This document shows, in pieces, positions 60,843 to 64,000 of a stretch of DNA of 64,000 nucleotides. The position numbers and the translations under genes are program-made. The notes beneath the pieces were generated by a model that worked only from the letters and a program-made list of their open reading frames with translations, ran no database searches and was not told the DNA's origin. Source of the stretch: Sinotaia quadrata (taxonomy: Eukaryota; Mollusca; Gastropoda; Architaenioglossa; Viviparidae); the NCBI GenBank assembly GCA_028829895.1, contig CM054179.1, forward strand, positions 51,200,891 to 51,264,890, read 5' to 3'. Each line of letters begins with the position of its first letter. The stretch's first letter is position 1.

Positions 60843-63060
60843 CGTGTTGACCCTTCTCTTTTATCTAATTATTTTTTGTCGAAAGGAATTCTGTTTAAAA
60901 AATTGCATTTCATATGCTATGAATATTATGAAGCATACTAGCATTTGTTTTTTAAAGTATCTAAATGTACACGTTTCACACAATTAGAATGTCTACATTT
61001 TCATTCAGACTTCATAAAGTTCACGTATTTTAGAACTATCATCTGACAATTTTCATGTAGCCCGTCAAAAACGTCAACTATTTTAAAACCCTTATCTAGC
61101 AATTTTAAATTATCTCTACAAATGTATGTGCTTAAAAATCATGTATTGTTTTATTCTTCTCAAAAATGAGAATATCTTATTTTTTATTATTTATTTAATT
61201 TAGTTTTATTATTTTAGAATATAACAGTGGACAATTTTTCAATTAACCTTTTCCCTGAATAGTGAAATTTAAAACAAAACTGGTTAAAGAAAACATTAAT
61301 ATGCTTTACATTTTCATATGAAATTATATTGATATTCAAATTCGTGTCAGTAATCGTACCTAAATGTGTGTCATTTCAGGCATAATATATAACTAACAGA
61401 GTAAAACTTGTTTGTGAGAATGTTGAAAGTATTATTAGGAATACATTGAACGAATTACAAACATGCATTTACATAAGACATAATTTTATAAGAGATTTTA
61501 CTCTTAGTGCACTTGATTCCATTAGCATAGAGTACAAATCCATCACACATAATTTTGAACATTTTTATCTCTTTGTCCGCTATAAAACCTAATAATTCTC
61601 ATTTTTAAATCAACATATCTTATATAAATGGATTCGTTTAGAAGGCAGAAAGCTTGTAGACGTATACTCAGAAGCCTGAACTGGGATTTTAGGCTTCCCC
61701 CCGCCCCAAATAACGATTTTGTTTTTTGCTCAAGAAAGGCAATAGAGGAGAAAGTAAAAATGCACTGGTATCTCCGTATTCATAAAACGGCAGGCCTGGT
61801 CAATGGGCTTGACGAGGCATTGTGTGATATGGCCCGGGTGATCGTTGAATGATAAAAGAACTCTGGCCACAGAACAACACTTTTATACTGGTGAAGGGGG
61901 TAGGTGTTGGATGGTGGAGGTGGCCTTCTGATAGTTTAGTATGTTTAAAGCACTTAGCCCTTAGGTTGCTTTACTTTGCAGGCGATTGCTGGACATTTAG
62001 CATGTGGACCTTTCTTGAAGGACAATTCAACCTAGGACGTTTGGTAAATCAGTCATTTGGTAAACTCATTTGTCAAAGAGTGGACATTTGGTAAATTGGA
62101 TCTGAAGCACATTTGGTAGATGATTTTGTTGAGTGAATATATATTTTAGATTGAGATTTTTTTTTGGGGGGGGGCACTGGGCGATGTTCCTATACAGATA
62201 ATAGTACTGTTCATATGTGCATATGGCAGACGATAAGAGTTTTACTGGGTCGAGTAAATATACTGGATTATAGAGTATATTAGAATATGTTACCCTTCTC
62301 TACCCGACCATTGTCTTCCATAAACACCACATGTTTGGAGTATCAAGAGCAGTAACATTAGTTTTGTTACAGATTGATAGTTCATATGGTAAGTTGTAAT
62401 CATCAGATACGAAATAAATCAATCATATGAATCTGATTCACTTCGGTGGATGTAGTGACTCGATGAAATCCATAGTGAAAATATTAATGGATATGTAACA
62501 AAATATACAGCTAAATTCTCACTTGACAACATTCCAGATTTTTATTGGTTTAAGATAAAACAGACCATCTGTTCCAACAAATGATTATGGAACCTCTGTG
62601 CTTCAACATAATAATAAAAATTAAATTAAAATTTCATTGTTTGTTGATAACTTCCCCGTTTATCACGATCCACCCAACGAGGCAATATAACATATAGTAA
62701 AAGTTGCCGTGACTCAATTTTGACTAAAATGTCAAATAGAAACTTTTGTACTTATTCTGAGGGACTGATATTAAGGCTTTGTTAACTTCTTATAGCCAAT
62801 GACGTAATAAGCGCTTCCTTTCTCTTTATATTTATATCAGCTCTGGAAACATGCGAGACAGGCTTCACTAGCAACTACCTTAGCACATTTTAGTTGTACT
62901 GTTTCCATTGATAATTAATTACTTATCAGAGCAAAGTTCTTTACTACTAAAGCAGAACTGTATTTTATATACCGTAACAGCTAGGAAAGCACAATTGTCT
63001 TTTCTCTTTTGAATTCATCTCCCCGAATACTCTAAAACTGTATTCAGACTCTGTTGATGC
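60843..63060. other. AT-rich non-coding sequence, no gene seen
   Basis: The frame at 61628-61852 is the least repeat-like here (Arg/Lys-rich start, 74 codons), but it has no motif I recognise. A G run lies near 62167. Short TTTGGTAAA repetition is seen at 62040-62115. Confidence 0.35.
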
Positions 63061-63063
63061 ACA

Positions 63064-63290
63064 GTTCGTATTGCTCTAGTGATCGTACACGACCATCGAA
63101 TGGTTTCAAATGGTTGCTCTAGTGGTCGTGCACGATTGGTTTCAAAATTCAGGTCGCGTTGCTCTAGTGGTCGTGCACGATTGGTTTCAAAATTCAGGTC
63201 GCGTTGCTCTAGTGGTCGTGCACAATTGGTTTCTAAGTTCAGGTCGCGTTGCTCTAGTGGTCGTGTACGATTGGTGTCTAAGTTACTGTA
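63064..63290. repeat. 45-bp minisatellite, about 5 copies
   Basis: GGTTTCAAAATTCAGGTCGC then GTTGCTCTAGTGGTCGTGCACGATT repeats, with the first unit shortened. The period is a multiple of three, so frames of repeated 15-residue blocks stay open on both strands. I do not call them proteins. Confidence 0.94.
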
Positions 63291-64000
63291 CTTGTTTTTA
63301 AAGTTGTTTATGCTCGTCACGTGCCTCTAGTGCACCCATTTAAGTTTGCCAAGTATATGTGCTTACTTTACAGCCTTCTAAAGGTAGTAGTGGTGATATG
63401 TTCACCAGTATATTGTGCAGACATTGGAGGTTATCAAAAATTCTGTTGTTGTCTCCGACCAAAGGAATCGCATGCCCAGTGCTTTTCTTGTACTGTCATC
63501 TAAGAGAAGTATGCTGTGTTCTGTCGCTCACTGTCTCGCTATCTATAGTCTCATCATCATCATAGTCTCTCCTACGGCTTGTTTATTGACTATTTTTCCT
63601 ACCAGAGTACGAATTCAGCCGAACAAACGGAACTGCGTTGTGCACAACAATTGTTTTATTTCCCTTTTAGCGTGTTTAATTTTTAGTTAATTATTTCTAT
63701 CACCTGAATGTTCATTATTTTTAATAAAGGCTTTATTTTGATAATAATTCAATGCTGATTAAATATATTATATAAAATTAATAACTATAATTATCTTTAA
63801 ATAAGGCTCTTCCGTGAATTGTTATCAGTCGCAGTATTCAACGATACAGCATTTGCTTACCTAAAACATCACAGCAATTTACTGTCCTTTTGATGAGAAG
63901 TCTGGCATCATTTCTTTTGTGCGTGTCAGTCAACATAATGCTATTTACAAAACTAAGGCAGCTGTCTACAAGTGTATGGCTTTACAATGCTATTTACAAT
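63291..64000. other. Non-coding sequence to the window end
   Basis: Three overlapping chance-like plus frames lie at 63321-63690. The last 120 bases contain ATGCTATTTACAAaaCT and TACAATGCTATTTACAAT, a short duplication at the edge. Confidence 0.35.

Noticed and set aside
63015..63330. Frames of repeated 15-residue Arg/Ser-rich blocks on both strands
   Set aside because: They are an artefact of the 45-bp minisatellite.

Overview
This window reads as nuclear DNA of an invertebrate animal. It is AT-rich, has no long open reading frames, is dense in microsatellites and homogeneous minisatellites, and holds decayed animal-type transposons. A mollusc or other lophotrochozoan is my best guess, but no host gene that I recognise fixes the taxon. 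I found no complete host gene, rRNA or convincing tRNA. Most open frames are chance frames or frames generated by tandem repeats, so the window is intergenic or intronic.

Mobile elements are the best-supported content. (1) A decayed RNase H domain of a non-LTR retrotransposon lies on the minus strand at about 130-620. (2) A 1.28 kb DNA transposon at 5178-6453 has 26-bp terminal inverted repeats, TTAA on both sides and a broken THAP zinc finger. (3) A second member of the same family at 33370-36812 is in the opposite orientation, also has TTAA on both sides, and is enlarged by nested insertions. The combination of TTAA and THAP points to the Kolobok superfamily. (4) A 388-bp hAT-type MITE at 9835-10222 has perfect 14-bp inverted repeats and a perfect 8-bp target duplication. 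(5) C-terminal ends of a non-LTR ORF2 lie on the minus strand at 9465-9760 and, tandemly duplicated, at 51225-51700. (6) A roughly 1.65-kb repeat family occurs three times (11499-13130, 33735-35382, 44172-46824) with a fragment at 35605-35720. Its TG...CA ends and imperfect 5-bp duplications suggest solo LTRs.

Tandem repeats occupy much of the rest. There are more than 35 minisatellites with units of 18-118 bp. Notable ones are 19 copies of 47 bp (23474-24356), 12 copies of 38 bp (58030-58488), about 12 copies of 41 bp (59612-60118), 7 copies of 49 bp (54763-55085) and a 39-bp array with a trimeric higher-order pattern (16702-17013). Three unrelated transposon types here (Kolobok-like, hAT MITE, LTR-like) each contain their own internal minisatellite. 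A perfect 34-bp inverted repeat with a 7-nt loop lies at 47298-47372.

A few non-repetitive frames have weak exon features (28893-29049 plus; 37940-38163 plus; 50253-50838 minus). They are listed at low confidence without a function. The remaining stretches are described as AT-rich sequence in which I see nothing specific.
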